A stretch of DNA of 64,000 bases from Streptomyces reniochalinae (GTDB lineage: Bacteria; Actinomycetota; Actinomycetes; Streptomycetales; Streptomycetaceae): positions 1 through 64,000 of the forward strand of contig NZ_QOIM01000033.1 of assembly GCF_003323735.1 (NCBI RefSeq). The letters are read 5' to 3'. How positions within the stretch are numbered: the stretch's first letter is position 1; every line of letters begins with the position of its first letter. Below the pieces are notes generated by a model, which did no database searches, was not told the DNA's origin, and worked only from the letters and a program-made list of their open reading frames with translations. Of this stretch, positions 27,521-37,685 are shown piece after piece. A program made the position numbers and the translations under genes.

Positions 27521-27634
27521 GCGTCCGACCGCGGACCGCACTCCCGTAGCGGTAGTTGTGATGATTAGGCTGGATGGACGCGCGTGGGCGGGCGCGCGGC
27601 AAAACCGGGGTGAATGACCACAGCAGGAGGCATT

Positions 27635-30600
27635 GTGAGCAGCGACCGGGACGAGATCCGCGTCCGCGGGACCATGCCCGGCTCGGATCAGCTCGACGCG
27701 GAAGCGGATGCCGAGAGCGAGGTGGAGTCGACGGGCCAGTTCACCATCGACTACACACCGCCCGCCTGGTACACGCAGGACGCGAGTGGCGGCCGACCGG
27801 AGCCCGAGGCGCCCTCGGGGAGCGCGGCCGGGACGGACAGCGCGGAGTCCTCAGCAGGCGGGGCGGAGGGCGCCGATGCGCGTGCCCAACAGGGCGACTG
27901 GTGGGCGAGTTCGCCCACACCGCCGCCCCCGCCCACCGCGCCACCCGCCCCCGACACGGCCCCTGGCGTCGGCGCAACAGGCAGTGCGGGCCCCGAATCC
28001 GAACTGCCCGCTTTTCCCCCGCTCCAGCCGTTCGGCGAGCAGAACGCCCCGGAGGGGGACAGTGACGCTCCAGTGCGGGAAAGCGACGCTTCGGCGCGGG
28101 ATTCCGACGCTTCCGTGCGGGACTCCGACGCTTCGGTGCTGGACAGCGGAGACGAGGCGGCAGGGACGAGTGACAACGAGGCGGACGTACTGAACTCCGC
28201 CCCCGCTCCCTCCGCCGAGTTCGCCGATGTGCCCGCCGAGGAGGGCGGTGCCCTCGCACCGCAGGCGGCTCGGGCGGGCGAGCAGACGGACGAGGCGGAC
28301 GACGGGCTGGGGCCCGACTCCTTCGGCGCGGACTCGCCCGGCATCTCCGAGCAGTCGACGCCCGGGCCCGTGCCGGGAACAGGCGAGCGCGACAACGACG
28401 CGGACCCCGCTGTCCGGGACGACGTCGCACCGCCGTCCGGCTCCGGCGACGCGGAGGACTACGAGACGCAGCAAGAGGAGCGGGAGGGCGAGGCGACCGG
28501 CACCGCTGAAGCGGACGACGTCACGCCGAGTTGGCGCCACTCGTCGGGCGCGGATTCCGAGGAGCCTCAGGAGACGCCGGAAGAGCGCCCGGAGACGCCG
28601 GCACGGGCACAGAGCGAGGACGGCGCGACCATGCGCTTCTCCGCGTCCGAGCTGCGCCGGGAGATCGCCGCCTACGCGGAGCAGGAAGAGCGCAGGCAGG
28701 ACGAGGCCACCGCAGCAGCCGACGACTCCCAGGACGTGGCCGTCCCTGACGGCGAGGAGCGTACGGACAGCGGGCGGGAGCCGCAGGACGCGATTCCCGC
28801 CTCCTACGATTTCGACCTGGAGGCCCCCTCTTCGGAGCGCCGCTACGACGCTTCGCACGCGCCTGCACCCGCCGAGCCGCGGGACGCGGAACCGCAGGAC
28901 GAGGTGCCGCCTCACCCCCTCACTCCCGCCCCGCCGCAAGGGGCGGCCCCCTGGTCCGCCTCCCCCGCCGCCGACAGCTCGCCGGCTGCCGGCCCGAGCG
29001 GTACGGCGGGCGGTGCGGCTGGTGCACAGTCACTTCCGCCGCTGCCGCCGGACTTCCAGCCCGCGGCACCCGCGCCGCCCGCGCCGGCCGCCGACCCGGC
29101 GCGCACCGACGCCCCTGCCTCCCCTCCCGCGCCGCAGCAGCCTCAACAGCCGCCGCAGCCCGGTCTCCAGGGGCAGCAGCAGGGGCCTCAGTACGGACAG
29201 GAGAGCCGCTACGGCTACCCGCAGGCCCCGGCGGCACAGCAGCAGCCCCACGGTGGTGCCGCGGTACCGCCCGCACAGTCGGCGGGGCAACCGCAGGGAC
29301 AGCCGGGCTACCCGTCGCCGCAGCAGCAGGCGCAGCCGGGTCAGCCGGAGTACGGGCAGCAGCAACTGCCCGTGCCTCCGCAGGGCCGGCCCGGACAGTA
29401 TCCGGCCCCGGGAGAGAGCCACCTCCCCGGACAGCCCGTTCCGCCGCAGCAGCAACAACCGCAGCAACAGCTGCCGCAGCACCAGCAACCGCCGCAGCCC
29501 CAACTGCCGGCCCAAGGGCAGGCCCAAGGCCAGGGGCAGGCCCAGCCGCCTGCCTCCCCGGCACATCCGGTGCCGAATCCCCAAGCACAGCCCCAGGCGC
29601 AGCACCCGGCACAACCCCCGGCGCAGCACCCCGCTCACCCCCAGGGCCAGCTACCGGCTCAGCCGCAGGCTCCGGTCCAGCCGCACCCGGGCCCTGTGGA
29701 CCCGCGGCGGATGGACCAGTCGGGCTCGCCGCTGGGGTACACGGCAGCGGTCGAGCTGTCCTCTGACCGGCTGATCAACAGCAAGAAGAAGCCGCGTCCT
29801 CAGTCGGGCAACAAGGGCGGACGCTTCCGGTTCGGTGCCAAGAAGGAGGAGGCGGAGCGGCAGCGGAAGCTGGATTTGATCCGCACTCCGGTGCTGTCGT
29901 GCTACCGGATCGCCGTCATCAGCCTCAAGGGCGGCGTCGGCAAGACGACGACGACAACGGCTCTGGGGTCCACGCTCGCCACCGAGCGCCAGGACAAGGT
30001 CATCGCCATCGACGCGAACCCGGACGCGGGCACGCTGGGCCGCCGGGTTCGCCGTGAGACGGGCGCGACGATCCGCGACCTGGTGACGGCGATCCCGTAC
30101 ATCAACAGCTACATGGACATCCGCAGGTTCACCTCGCAGGCTCCGTCCGGCCTGGAGATCCTGGCGAACGACGTCGACCCGGCGATCTCGACGACGTTCA
30201 ACGACGACGACTACCGGCGCGTCATCGACATCCTGGGCAAGCAGTACCCGATCATCCTGACGGACTCGGGCACGGGCCTGCTGTACTCGGCCATGCGGGG
30301 AGTGCTCGACCTGGCCGACCAGTTGATCATCATCTCCACCCCGTCCGTGGACGGGGCGAGCAGCGCGAGCACCACGCTGGACTGGCTGGCCGCACACGGC
30401 TATTCGGACCTCGTGCAGCGGAGCATCACCGTGATCTCCGGGGTGCGGGAGACCGGAAAGATGATCAGGGTCGAGGACATCGTCTCCCACTTCGAGACGC
30501 GCTGCCGCGGCGTGGTGACCGTCCCGTTCGACGAGCACCTGTCGGCCGGTGCCGAGCTCGATCTGAACATGATGCGGCCGCGCACGAGGGAGGCGTACTT

Positions 30601-30889
30601 CAACCTGTCCGCGATGATCGCCGAGGACTTCGTGCGTGCTCAGCGCGAGCAGGGGCTGTGGACGGCGGACGGCAATCCCCCGCCGCAACTCGCCCCGCCG
30701 ATGCCCGGTCAAGGCGGTGTGCCAGGCCAGGCCCCGATGGGGCAGCCCGGCGCTCCCGCACCCGGCGCCCAGCCGCCCGCTCAGCAACAGCCCCCCTACG
30801 GTGGGGGCCCCGGCTACGGATACCCCGGCCCGCCCGGCGGCGCGGGCCGGCCCGGGCAGCCCCAACCCGGCAGCGGCTGGCAGCAGTAG
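27635..30889 (+). CDS. EspI-like MinD/ParA ATPase with long disordered N-terminus
   Basis: A 1084-residue protein. About 700 N-terminal residues are acidic, then Pro/Gln-rich low complexity, including a four-copy SDASVRD heptad repeat near residue 143. The C-terminal 330 residues are a deviant-Walker (MinD/ParA) ATPase, with KGGVGKTT near 765, [12 protein letters not shown] and ILTDSGTG. A basic linker ([18 protein letters not shown]) joins them. This matches mycobacterial ESX-1 EspI in plan, thought to respond to cellular ATP. I chose GTG at 27635 with AGGAGG close upstream over the ATG at 27614. It is the last gene of the secretion locus, before a strong terminator. Confidence 0.87.
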   Translation: MSSDRDEIRVRGTMPGSDQLDAEADAESEVESTGQFTIDYTPPAWYTQDASGGRPEPEAPSGSAAGTDSAESSAGGAEGADARAQQGDWWASSPTPPPPPTAPPAPDTAPGVGATGSAGPESELPAFPPLQPFGEQNAPEGDSDAPVRESDASARDSDASVRDSDASVLDSGDEAAGTSDNEADVLNSAPAPSAEFADVPAEEGGALAPQAARAGEQTDEADDGLGPDSFGADSPGISEQSTPGPVPGTGERDNDADPAVRDDVAPPSGSGDAEDYETQQEEREGEATGTAEADDVTPSWRHSSGADSEEPQETPEERPETPARAQSEDGATMRFSASELRREIAAYAEQEERRQDEATAAADDSQDVAVPDGEERTDSGREPQDAIPASYDFDLEAPSSERRYDASHAPAPAEPRDAEPQDEVPPHPLTPAPPQGAAPWSASPAADSSPAAGPSGTAGGAAGAQSLPPLPPDFQPAAPAPPAPAADPARTDAPASPPAPQQPQQPPQPGLQGQQQGPQYGQESRYGYPQAPAAQQQPHGGAAVPPAQSAGQPQGQPGYPSPQQQAQPGQPEYGQQQLPVPPQGRPGQYPAPGESHLPGQPVPPQQQQPQQQLPQHQQPPQPQLPAQGQAQGQGQAQPPASPAHPVPNPQAQPQAQHPAQPPAQHPAHPQGQLPAQPQAPVQPHPGPVDPRRMDQSGSPLGYTAAVELSSDRLINSKKKPRPQSGNKGGRFRFGAKKEEAERQRKLDLIRTPVLSCYRIAVISLKGGVGKTTTTTALGSTLATERQDKVIAIDANPDAGTLGRRVRRETGATIRDLVTAIPYINSYMDIRRFTSQAPSGLEILANDVDPAISTTFNDDDYRRVIDILGKQYPIILTDSGTGLLYSAMRGVLDLADQLIIISTPSVDGASSASTTLDWLAAHGYSDLVQRSITVISGVRETGKMIRVEDIVSHFETRCRGVVTVPFDEHLSAGAELDLNMMRPRTREAYFNLSAMIAEDFVRAQREQGLWTADGNPPPQLAPPMPGQGGVPGQAPMGQPGAPAPGAQPPAQQQPPYGGGPGYGYPGPPGGAGRPGQPQPGSGWQQ
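28061..28144 (+). repeat. 21-bp tandem repeat inside the EspI-like gene (4 copies)
   Basis: Four imperfect copies of a 21-base unit, roughly TCCGACGCTTCGGTGCGGGAC, encode [21 protein letters not shown] and SDASVLD. The period is a multiple of three, so copy changes only alter linker length. Confidence 0.8.
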
Positions 30890-30944
30890 CCACCGGCCCG
30901 GCCCGGAACGCGGCTGAGCCTGGGCCGGGTGCCATCTCACACCA

Positions 30945-30974
30945 AGGGGCCTGCGGAGACATCCGCAGGCCCCT
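30945..30974. terminator. Strong bidirectional hairpin terminator
   Basis: AGGGGCCTGCGGA (30945-30957) and TCCGCAGGCCCCT (30962-30974) form a perfect 13-bp stem with a 4-base loop. It separates the convergent EspI-like gene and ribF. Confidence 0.85.
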
Positions 30975-30988
30975 CGGTGCGGGAGAGT

Positions 30989-31936
30989 TCAGCTCCCGTC
31001 AGCCGCCGCGACCTTCGCCCGGGCCTCGTCCACGTCCTGCGCCATCCGTGCCGTGAGCGCGCCGAGCGTGTCGAACCTCTCCTGGCCCCGGATGTAGTCG
31101 AGGAAGTCGACCCCTACGTGCATGCCGTACAGGTCGAGGTCGACGCGGTCGATCGCATACGCCTCGACGGTGCGCTCGGTGCCCTCGAACTGCGGGTTCG
31201 TCCCGACGGAGATCGCCGCGGGCATGGCCTCGCCCTCGACCGTGAGCCAGCCGGCGTACACGCCGTCGGCGGGGACGGCGGTGTGCGCGAGCGTGTCGAG
31301 GTTCGCCGTGGGGTAGCCCAGGTCGCGGCCGCGCTGCGCTCCTCGCACCACGATCCCCTCGACCCGGTGCGGACGGCCCAGCACTTCGGCGGCGCCGCGC
31401 ACATCGCCCTCTCCGACCAGCCGCCGCGCCATGGTGGAGGAGAACGCCTCACCACTGCGGTCACGCTCGAAGAGGTCGACGACGATCACCTCGTAGTCGT
31501 AGGTCTCCCCCAGTTCGGCGAGGAACTCCACGGTGCCTGCCGCCTTGTGGCCGAAACGGAAGTTGGGCCCCTCTACGACGCTGCGCGCGTGGAGCTTGTC
31601 CACGAGGACCTTCACCACGAAGTCGGCGGGCGAGAGCTGGGAGAACTCGGCGGTGAAGGGCAGCACGAGGACGGCGTCCACGCCCAGTTCGCCCATGAGT
31701 TCCGCACGCCTGTGGTGCGGCGCCAGCAGCGGAGGGTGGCTTCCCGCCCGCACCACCTCGCTGGGATGCGGGTCGAAGGTGACAGCGACCGCGGGCACCC
31801 CCAGCTCCCTGGCGCGCTGCACCGCCTTCCCGATGATGAGCTGGTGCCCCCGGTGCACCCCGTCGTACGAGCCGATGGTGACGACGCTGCGCCCCCAGCC
31901 CTCGGGGATGTCCTCCAAGCCACGCCAGCGCTGCAC
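30989..31936 (-). CDS. ribF: Bifunctional riboflavin kinase/FAD synthetase
   Basis: RibF phosphorylates riboflavin to FMN and adenylates it to FAD. The 315-residue protein has the N-terminal adenylyltransferase Rossmann domain with GSYDGVHRGH (residues about 22-31) and the conserved FDPHP, and a C-terminal kinase domain with RGRDLGYPTANL and the GVYAGWL strand. GTG at 31936 has GAGGAG upstream. It is the last gene of the rimP-to-truB direction, separated from truB by the STAND-like gene. FAD made here would also serve ThyX. Confidence 0.96.
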   Translation of the reverse strand: MQRWRGLEDIPEGWGRSVVTIGSYDGVHRGHQLIIGKAVQRARELGVPAVAVTFDPHPSEVVRAGSHPPLLAPHHRRAELMGELGVDAVLVLPFTAEFSQLSPADFVVKVLVDKLHARSVVEGPNFRFGHKAAGTVEFLAELGETYDYEVIVVDLFERDRSGEAFSSTMARRLVGEGDVRGAAEVLGRPHRVEGIVVRGAQRGRDLGYPTANLDTLAHTAVPADGVYAGWLTVEGEAMPAAISVGTNPQFEGTERTVEAYAIDRVDLDLYGMHVGVDFLDYIRGQERFDTLGALTARMAQDVDEARAKVAAADGS

Positions 31937-32133
31937 GTCTGCTCCTCGTCGCTACCTGGTTCGCCAGTGTCTTCAGCCGATGGTGATGACGATCGGTCTC
32001 GCCGGTCCAAGGGTGCCATGCCGTGCGCCTGAGCCCCGCACGGACCCACCTCCAGGGCCGGTCGGGGGACCCCCGAGGGGCAGGCGGCAGCGGCCCGCAG
32101 AGCCGCTCCTCGGGCGGTCGTTCCGCCGCCGGG

Positions 32134-35100
32134 TCACCCGGACCGTTCAGGGGCGAGCCGGGCAAGCGTCCGGTCGAAGGCGGCGGCACCCCGCGCGGTG
32201 GTGCCCATGCGGAGCCCGATCCGCCGTACCAGCTGATCCTCCGGGTTCTCACCCCCCTGTCGAGGGGCCGGCACCGTCGTGCCCCGCATCACCGCCTCCA
32301 GCGCGGCCTCCAGGACGGAGGTTTCGGACTCGCCGGCCACCAGCAGGTCGAGCAGTTCGTCGCGGAGGCGGCCTCGTCCGGCACCGAGCGTACGAGCCAG
32401 CCGCGTACGGAACGCGGTCCCCTGGTCGCGCAGCAGCTCCCCCACCAAGGGGCGCAGCACCGCGCGGGCGGCGGGACCATGGCGGAGCCTGATCGCCACA
32501 TAGGCGGCCACATCCTCGCAGGCCGGCCAGGGGCTCACCGCGGCGTGCTGCCGTACCAGCGTCGCCGCCCGCCGGGCGAGAGCGGGGGTACGCAGGCAGG
32601 CGAGGGACCGTACCGCCTGGGAGCGCGCCGCGGCGGAGGCGGGATCGGTCAAGAGCGTGTGGAAGGCGGCGAACACCTGCTCCGGGTGGGTCGTACACGC
32701 GTTGCCGAGCGCGGCGGCCAGTTCGCTGCCGCCTGTCTCGGCGAAACGCCGCAGCGCGGCCTCCAGGTGGCGCGGACGGCTGCGCGGATCACGGACGAGG
32801 ACGGTGAGCGCGACCTCGTGGGAGTCGTGGATCCGCGCGCGACTCAGCGGCGCGCGGGCGGCCCGGCGCAGCGACTCGCGGTCGCTCTCCGTGCCGTTCC
32901 GGCGGGCGAGCCGTAGCGCGTAGGTGGCGGACGTCACCGCCCGCTGGTCGCGCGGGTCCCGTGCCCACCGGTGCACCGCTGTGCACAGCGCGGAGGGTTC
33001 GTCGTCGGCCAGCTCGGCGAGCAGGTCGTCGGCGCGGGGATGCGCGGCCGCCGCGAGCGCGTCACACAGCTCGTCCACGGCGCGCCCGCGGTGGGTGTGC
33101 AGGAGCGCCTGCGCGGCCCCTGCGACGGTGGGCGGGGGCTCGATCCGCATGTCGGCCCGTCTGCGCAGCGGCCGCAGGTCGCTGAACCACTCGCACAGCA
33201 GTGGCTGGAGAGTGCGGGGCTCGGCTGCCAGCAGTTCGCCCAGTACGTCCACGTACCGGTCCCGGCGGCGGCCCTGGCCCCGCCCCAGAGCGTCCGCGGG
33301 CGGGTCGGCGGGCAGCAGCAGGCGCAGCAGCTCCGCCTTGGGGGCGGCCCTCAACGGCAGCGCACGCCAGAAGCCGGGCCCGAGCCCTTCCTCCGTCGCG
33401 GCGTCGGACTCCCCGCCGGGCTCGCGGCCGGCCACGTGCTCGGCCAGGCTCCTGAGCACCCGCGCATACGGACGCGCGTCCGGCATCCGCCGCAGTGTCT
33501 CTGACAGCAGGCGCGCGGCCCACCACGCCGCGTCGGTGTCCGTGCGGCCTGCTCCGAGGGCGCCCACCAGCCGCCGCAGGCGTGGCGCGAGGGCTTCCGG
33601 ACCCTCCCTGCGGTCGCACAGCAGGAGCGCCTGGACAACGGGCCCGATCCGGTGTCGCGGCACGGGCGCCGCGACAGCACCGCTCCTGCGGTGCACGAGC
33701 CTCTCCAACGCCGCGTCGAGCAGCAGATGGCCGCCCTGGAGCCAGTCGGCGAGTTCCTCGTCCACGAAGCGGTATCCGTCGCCCGCCGGGGCGAGGGCGC
33801 CCTCCGCGAGCACGGCGGAGGCCCATCCGCCGCCCCAGGGGAAGAGCTCGTCGAAGAGCGCACGGCTCAACTCGCCGCCTCCGTCTTCCAGGCAGCGCCG
33901 CGCGGCGTCGTGCAGCCGGCCCGACACCCGCGCGGCCAGCCTGCGGACGGTCGCGGGGCGTGGTGCCGCGGGGAGCGGCGCCGCCCGGCGTGGCGTCGCT
34001 GGGTCCCCTTCCGCAGTGCGGCTTCCGCCGGCGTCGGCCGCCGTCGCGTCGCTTCCCGCCCCCCGAGAGGCGAGACGGTGTGCGACGCGCAGACAGAGCA
34101 GGTCGAAGAACGCGGAGAGGATCTCGTGCCGGGCCGGCCGCGGCACCGTCCCCGTTCCCCGCGACGGGCGCGCGCTCCCGGCGTACAACGACTCGGAGGC
34201 GCCTCCCCCGGACAGCGACTCGGGCGCACCTTCCGCGGACAGGGACTCGCTTCCCTCCCGCTGCCGCTCGGCGCTCTCGCCGCCACGGAGGCCCTGTGCG
34301 GCACGTACCTGGGCGAGCATCCGAATGGCCAGAGGGTGCCCCGCGTCGCGGGGCCCCAGGGCATCGTCGGGCAAGCCGTACGCGGCACGGACGCGGGCGG
34401 CCTGGTGCGGCGACAGCGCGCCCAGCCGGACACTTCCGGCAGCCCCCGGCGCGGTGAACAGCATGTCCGGAGGGAACAGCGGTCCCGTCTGCTCCCAGTA
34501 AGCGGGACGGCAGGCCACGGCGATCCGCACGCCGGTCGTGCGCAGCCAGCCGGCGGTGCGCTGAACCCACTGGCGCAGCCGCGAGGCGAGGAAAGGCGGC
34601 ATCTCTTCCGGCGCGTCCAGGAGGACCAGCAACGGACGACCCGCCGCACGTGCCAGACGGGCCGCCACGTCGGGATCCGTGTCACGGGGGTCACCTGTGC
34701 CGGATGTGCCGTCCGGGGCCCCCGCGCGGGCGTCGGGTGAACAAGCGGCGAGGTCCCGGCCTGCCGCTGCGAGGGCGCGGCCGACGGCGTCCCGCAGACC
34801 GCCGTCGTCCGGCCGCAGATCGGCGCCGCGCAGCCAGACGCTGGGAGCGGGGACGGTGCCGCGCGCACGGCGGGCGGCGAGGGCGGCCAGCTCGGTGGTG
34901 CGCCCCGCGCCGGGGTCGCCGGTCAGGGCGATGACGGTGGCCGGGCTGCACGCGAACCGGTCGAGCGTGTCGGCCACCAGGGGCCGGGCGACCGCGTGCG
35001 CGCAGCGCTCCGTCGCGCGGCTCACCGAGGCCGCGGCCAGCCGCAGTACCCCGGCCAGGTTCAGGTCGGGTCCGAATCCGGGCGCACAGGCTGCGTTGCG

Positions 35101-35700
35101 CCGCAGCAGCAGGCCGAGCGGCCCGTCGGGCGTGAGCTCGGCGGCGGCGTGCAGCGGCACCGCGAGGGCGGGGGAGGCCCCTTGGGGGGTGTGCAGGGCG
35201 GTGCCCAGGACACCGAGGACGGCGCTGGTGGCCGAGTCCACGACGGGGGCGCCTGTCGCCCTGCTGGACAGCCGCAGACGGGTGCGGTCCGCCTCGGGCA
35301 GGTCGAGCCTGAGCAGGCGCTCCAGCCGGTGGTGGCGGACGGTGGAGGTGTAGACGGCGCCCGAGGGCCCGCTCAGGGTGGCGGAGACGGTGCCGTCAGG
35401 GGTGAGCAGGCCGACCGGGCCGCCCGCGTGCGGGCGCTCGCGTCCGATCACCAGCGGCGCGAGATCAAGTCCCTGGGTGCGGACGAGCGCCAGGTCCCAC
35501 TCGGGCAGCTGGGTGATGTCGCCGTCCGCTGCCAGGCAGGTGCCGGTGCCCGCGTGGAGGACGACCTCGGCCAGGCCGTCCACGGCTTCGTGGCTGGTGA
35601 CGACGGTGCCCAACTCGTCGGCGAGGAAGCCGACCCCGCGCTCCCGGCCCGCCAGGTCGCACACGCGCACCAGCGTCAGTCTGCCGCACACCGCCGACAT
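32134..35700 (-). CDS. Trypsin-like/P-loop NTPase (STAND-like) large protein
   Basis: A 1188-residue protein. Residues 1-200 resemble a trypsin-like protease: H37 in VVTSHEAV and D69 in WDLALVR are present, but the nucleophile position reads RATGAPVVD, with Thr149 where Ser is expected. Residues about 250-500 are a P-loop NTPase: GDPGAGRTT (261-269) has Arg267 where Lys is invariant, and LLVLLDAPEE is the Walker B. Residues 530-1188 are mostly alpha-helical, with HEAT-like repeats (DDEPSALCTAVHRWARDPRDQRAVTSA). ATG at 35700 follows GGAGG; the longer frame upstream is repetitive intergenic DNA. Plan fits a STAND signal-transduction or defence protein, possibly with inactive sites. It lies between truB and ribF. 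Confidence 0.83.
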   Translation of the reverse strand: MSAVCGRLTLVRVCDLAGRERGVGFLADELGTVVTSHEAVDGLAEVVLHAGTGTCLAADGDITQLPEWDLALVRTQGLDLAPLVIGRERPHAGGPVGLLTPDGTVSATLSGPSGAVYTSTVRHHRLERLLRLDLPEADRTRLRLSSRATGAPVVDSATSAVLGVLGTALHTPQGASPALAVPLHAAAELTPDGPLGLLLRRNAACAPGFGPDLNLAGVLRLAAASVSRATERCAHAVARPLVADTLDRFACSPATVIALTGDPGAGRTTELAALAARRARGTVPAPSVWLRGADLRPDDGGLRDAVGRALAAAGRDLAACSPDARAGAPDGTSGTGDPRDTDPDVAARLARAAGRPLLVLLDAPEEMPPFLASRLRQWVQRTAGWLRTTGVRIAVACRPAYWEQTGPLFPPDMLFTAPGAAGSVRLGALSPHQAARVRAAYGLPDDALGPRDAGHPLAIRMLAQVRAAQGLRGGESAERQREGSESLSAEGAPESLSGGGASESLYAGSARPSRGTGTVPRPARHEILSAFFDLLCLRVAHRLASRGAGSDATAADAGGSRTAEGDPATPRRAAPLPAAPRPATVRRLAARVSGRLHDAARRCLEDGGGELSRALFDELFPWGGGWASAVLAEGALAPAGDGYRFVDEELADWLQGGHLLLDAALERLVHRRSGAVAAPVPRHRIGPVVQALLLCDRREGPEALAPRLRRLVGALGAGRTDTDAAWWAARLLSETLRRMPDARPYARVLRSLAEHVAGREPGGESDAATEEGLGPGFWRALPLRAAPKAELLRLLLPADPPADALGRGQGRRRDRYVDVLGELLAAEPRTLQPLLCEWFSDLRPLRRRADMRIEPPPTVAGAAQALLHTHRGRAVDELCDALAAAAHPRADDLLAELADDEPSALCTAVHRWARDPRDQRAVTSATYALRLARRNGTESDRESLRRAARAPLSRARIHDSHEVALTVLVRDPRSRPRHLEAALRRFAETGGSELAAALGNACTTHPEQVFAAFHTLLTDPASAAARSQAVRSLACLRTPALARRAATLVRQHAAVSPWPACEDVAAYVAIRLRHGPAARAVLRPLVGELLRDQGTAFRTRLARTLGAGRGRLRDELLDLLVAGESETSVLEAALEAVMRGTTVPAPRQGGENPEDQLVRRIGLRMGTTARGAAAFDRTLARLAPERSG

Positions 35701-36069
35701 CCGTGCACCTCCGCGCCGACCCCGCCCACCTCGCAGACTCGACCGTAGAGCGGTGCTGGTCAGCGGCGACAGGTCCGGCACGAAAAGCGCCCCCGTCCGC
35801 GCCCGCGCTGCACACCGAGCGCCCGCCCGACCGGGTGAAGCGATGTCCCCCACACGAAGACGAAGGCACATCCGTCTCCCGCGGAACCGTCACCCCACGG
35901 AGACTCGCGAGAAGGCACGGCCGGCTCAGGCAGCGCCGTCACCCACACGAAGACGGAAGCGAAGACGAAGGTACGGCCGGCCCAGGCAGCGCCCTCACCC
36001 ACACGAAGACGGGGAGGTCGCCGACGCGGTGGCCGGCGCAGCGCGGGGCGACGGCGGCCACAAGCGTCC
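35701..36069 (-). repeat. truB downstream gap with repeated truB 3'-end copies
   Basis: This 369-base gap has no supported gene. CACACGAAGACG, which at 36071-36082 is the truB tail (the Val-Phe-Val-stop end), recurs at 36000-36011, 35944-35955 and 35851-35862. Two of these lie in a near-perfect 40-base direct repeat (35917-35956 and 35973-36012, 38/40 identical, 56-base period). The minus-strand frame at 35760-36002 only reads these repeats and has no ribosome binding site. Confidence 0.75.
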
Positions 36070-36996
36070 TCACACGAAGACGGCCAGGCTCCTGGCCCTG
36101 CCGTCCCGCTGCTCCACCAGAGCGACGAACCGCTCCCCGGGAGCGAATACCGCGACAGGGCCGGGGCCGAACTGCGCCGCCGGCATGCGCAGTTGCACGC
36201 CGTTCCCGATACGGCGCGCCTGGTCCTCGTCGACGTCCCAGCGGGGGAACGCCGCCGCCGCGGCCTGCCCCAGCGGGACGACGGGCAGCGGCTCTTCCGC
36301 GTCCACCCGCTCCTGGAGCTGTGCCAGCGTGTGCGCGCCGTCCAGCCCGTAAGGGCCGACGCGCGTGCGCCGCAGTGCTGTCAGATGGCCGCCCGTACCG
36401 AGTGCCGCTCCCAGGTCTCGGGCGAGCGCCCGCACATACGTGCCGGACGAGCAGACCACCGAGACCAGCAGGTCGGTGACCGGGGTACCGTCCTCGGCCT
36501 CCTCCTCGCGCACGTCGTGCACCAGGAACGAGGAGACGGTGACCGGCCGCGCCGCCAGTTCCACCTCCTCGCCCTCACGCACCCGCGCGTAAGCACGCTT
36601 GCCGTCGACCTTGACGGCGCTGACCGCTGAGGGGACCTGCTCGATCCGGCCCGTCAGCGCGGCCACGGCGGCGTCCACACGCGCCCGCTCCAGTCCCTTG
36701 GCACCCCTGGCGCCGGTGATCTCGCCCTCCGCGTCCTCGGTCACCGTCTCCTGGCCGAGCCGGACGGTGGCCACGTACTCCTTCTCGGTGAGGGCGAGGT
36801 GCCCGAGCAGCCGGGTCGCCCGCTCGGTGCCGAGGACGAGTACGCCCGTCGCCATCGGGTCGAGCGTGCCGGCGTGCCCGACGCGCCGAGTGCGCGCCAT
36901 ACCGCGCAGCTTGGCCACGACGTCGTGCGAGGTGAACCCGGCGGGCTTGTCGACGATGATCAGTCCGCCGGGGCCGTTGTCTCTCTTGCGTGCCAC
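36070..36996 (-). CDS. truB: tRNA pseudouridine(55) synthase
   Basis: TruB makes pseudouridine 55 in tRNA T-loops. The 308-residue protein has the catalytic motif HAGTLDPMATG with D46, the KPAGFTSHD start, and the C-terminal RNA-binding region (SSGTYVRALARDLG, TALRRTRVGPY). GTG at 36996 lies four bases after the rbfA stop, so the two are coupled. Its last codons and stop are echoed three times in the gap downstream (35851-36011). Confidence 0.96.
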   Translation of the reverse strand: MARKRDNGPGGLIIVDKPAGFTSHDVVAKLRGMARTRRVGHAGTLDPMATGVLVLGTERATRLLGHLALTEKEYVATVRLGQETVTEDAEGEITGARGAKGLERARVDAAVAALTGRIEQVPSAVSAVKVDGKRAYARVREGEEVELAARPVTVSSFLVHDVREEEAEDGTPVTDLLVSVVCSSGTYVRALARDLGAALGTGGHLTALRRTRVGPYGLDGAHTLAQLQERVDAEEPLPVVPLGQAAAAAFPRWDVDEDQARRIGNGVQLRMPAAQFGPGPVAVFAPGERFVALVEQRDGRARSLAVFV

Positions 36997-36999
36997 GGT

Positions 37000-37476
37000 T
37001 CAGGCGCTCTCGTCCTCGCCGTCGGCACCGTCCTGGGAACCGTCGGCCTCGGACTCGCCCGGCTTGCGGTACGGGTCCGCCTCCCCGGCGTACGAGGCGC
37101 CCGAGGAAGCCTTGCGCACCTCCTCGTCGGCGGCGCGGGCGCGGGCGAGCGCGTCGTCGATCGTCTTGGCGTTCTCCGGCAGCGCGTCCGCCACGAACGC
37201 CAGGCTCGGCGTGTGCTTGATGCCCGCCGCCCGGCCCACCGCCGTGCGGAGCACGCCCTTGGCGCTCTCCAGCCCGGCCGCGGCCGCCTTGCGGTCCTCG
37301 TCGTCACCGTAAACGGTGTAGAAGACCGTCGCTTCCCTCAGGTCACCGGTGACCCGGGTGTCCGTGACGGTCACATGTGTGCCGAGCCGCGGGTCCTTGA
37401 TCCCCCGGTGCAGCTTCTCCGCGACCACCTCACGGATGAGGTCCGCCAGCCTCTGGGCCCGTGCGTTGTCGGCCAC
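37000..37476 (-). CDS. rbfA: 30S ribosome-binding factor A
   Basis: RbfA assists late 30S maturation. The 158-residue protein has the KH-like fold signature VADNARAQRLADLIREVV, DPRLGTHVTVTDTRVTGDL and a conserved VGRAAGIKHTPSLAFVAD stretch. Its acidic disordered C-terminal tail is longer than in Gram-negatives but usual in actinobacteria. GTG at 37476 follows AGGAG; the extra upstream frame is not family sequence. 209 bases separate it from the DUF503 gene upstream. Confidence 0.95.
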   Translation of the reverse strand: MADNARAQRLADLIREVVAEKLHRGIKDPRLGTHVTVTDTRVTGDLREATVFYTVYGDDEDRKAAAAGLESAKGVLRTAVGRAAGIKHTPSLAFVADALPENAKTIDDALARARAADEEVRKASSGASYAGEADPYRKPGESEADGSQDGADGEDESA

Positions 37477-37685
37477 TGGTCCGTCTCCTTGCTCCGCGCC
37501 GCCCGCTCGCACGCGAGGCGGCTTCCTGCGTCTGTTCGCGTTCCCGCGTATGTTTCCCACTCCGTGGGCCCAGGGCCCCGTACGGGCACGGGCCCCGGAT
37601 GTCCGTCCGTATCCAGGTTCGGGCCCGGTGCCGGTAGAGGCCCCGAGGCCGGTTCCGGAAGTCCGGGTGTCTCGCTTCCGGCTGC

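Noticed and set aside
27566-27571. TAGGCT as a promoter -10 before the EspI-like gene (also near 43468 and 47805)
   Set aside because: The hexamer recurs upstream of several genes but lacks a matching -35 at 16-19 bases, so I do not list it as a promoter.
27614-27634. ATG 27614 as start of the EspI-like gene
   Set aside because: GTG 27635 has AGGAGG immediately upstream, a much better site; the earlier ATG would place that site inside the gene.
35760-36002. 80-codon minus-strand frame downstream of truB
   Set aside because: Reads only the truB-tail repeats (VFV motifs), with no ribosome binding site.
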